Part shown: in pieces, positions 14,760-14,777 of the stretch
Position numbering within the stretch: position 1 is the first letter of the stretch
Layout: each line of letters starts with the position of its first letter
NCBI GenBank assembly: GCA_031290635.1
Contig: JAITNE010000205.1
Location: 1-14,777 of the forward strand
Source of the DNA: Tannerella sp.
GTDB lineage: Bacteria; Bacteroidota; Bacteroidia; Bacteroidales; Tannerellaceae
Length of the DNA stretch: 14,777 bases
Direction: 5' to 3'
Program-made: the position numbers and the translations under genes
The notes under the pieces: model-generated
The model's input: the letters and a program-made list of their open reading frames with translations, nothing else
Told to the model about the DNA's origin: nothing
Database searches by the model: none

Positions 14760-14777
14760 AATAGCACGCAGATGACG

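Overview
The window looks like a chromosomal segment of a Bacteroidales (Bacteroidota) bacterium. Three lines of evidence support this. Promoters fit the Bacteroidetes -33/-7 pattern (TTTG about 21 bases before TAnnTTTG). Translation starts mostly follow A-rich leaders without a Shine-Dalgarno sequence. The gene content also fits: a FadL-like 'hemin receptor' type outer membrane protein, an LptD-like protein with Asp-Ser repeats, a eukaryotic-type glycogen branching enzyme and a CPA2 antiporter. Most genes here are core or housekeeping. I see no IS element, prophage, CRISPR array, tRNA or rRNA.

Layout, left to right. Positions 1-1824 (+) hold the Ser-rich tail of an incomplete gene and a FadL-like outer membrane protein, closed by a hairpin terminator. 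Positions 1899-2893 (+) form a short unit with its own promoter, an ECF sigma factor, a 55-residue unrecognised protein and a very strong terminator. Positions 2891-8466 (+) form a probable operon with its own promoter: an HD-domain phosphohydrolase, an LptD-like protein, a Gfo/Idh/MocA oxidoreductase and a PfkB-type sugar kinase. The genes are overlapping or tightly spaced. Positions 8463-12145 (-) form a convergent operon read leftwards: glycogen branching enzyme, mannose-6-phosphate isomerase and a NUDIX hydrolase. From 12346 (+) a CPA2 cation/proton antiporter is divergent from the branching enzyme gene across a 200-base promoter region. The window ends in a 42-bp tandem repeat.

How the genes fit together: the left half is dominated by outer membrane building (FadL-like channel, LPS insertion by LptD) beside an ECF sigma factor. 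The centre and right deal with sugar and storage-polysaccharide metabolism (oxidoreductase and kinase pair, branching enzyme, Man-6-P/Fru-6-P interconversion, NUDIX clean-up) and ion homeostasis. Any link between these modules is inference.

No obviously new multi-gene system was found. The signals most worth checking are small: a 17-bp tandem duplication that turned an ATGA stop/start overlap before lptD into a 6-codon minicistron preserving two such overlaps; an inverted repeat covering the sigma factor start codon; the unrecognised small protein after the sigma factor; two operons that collide with overlapping stop codons and no terminator; and the nested 9-bp/42-bp repeat at the right edge.
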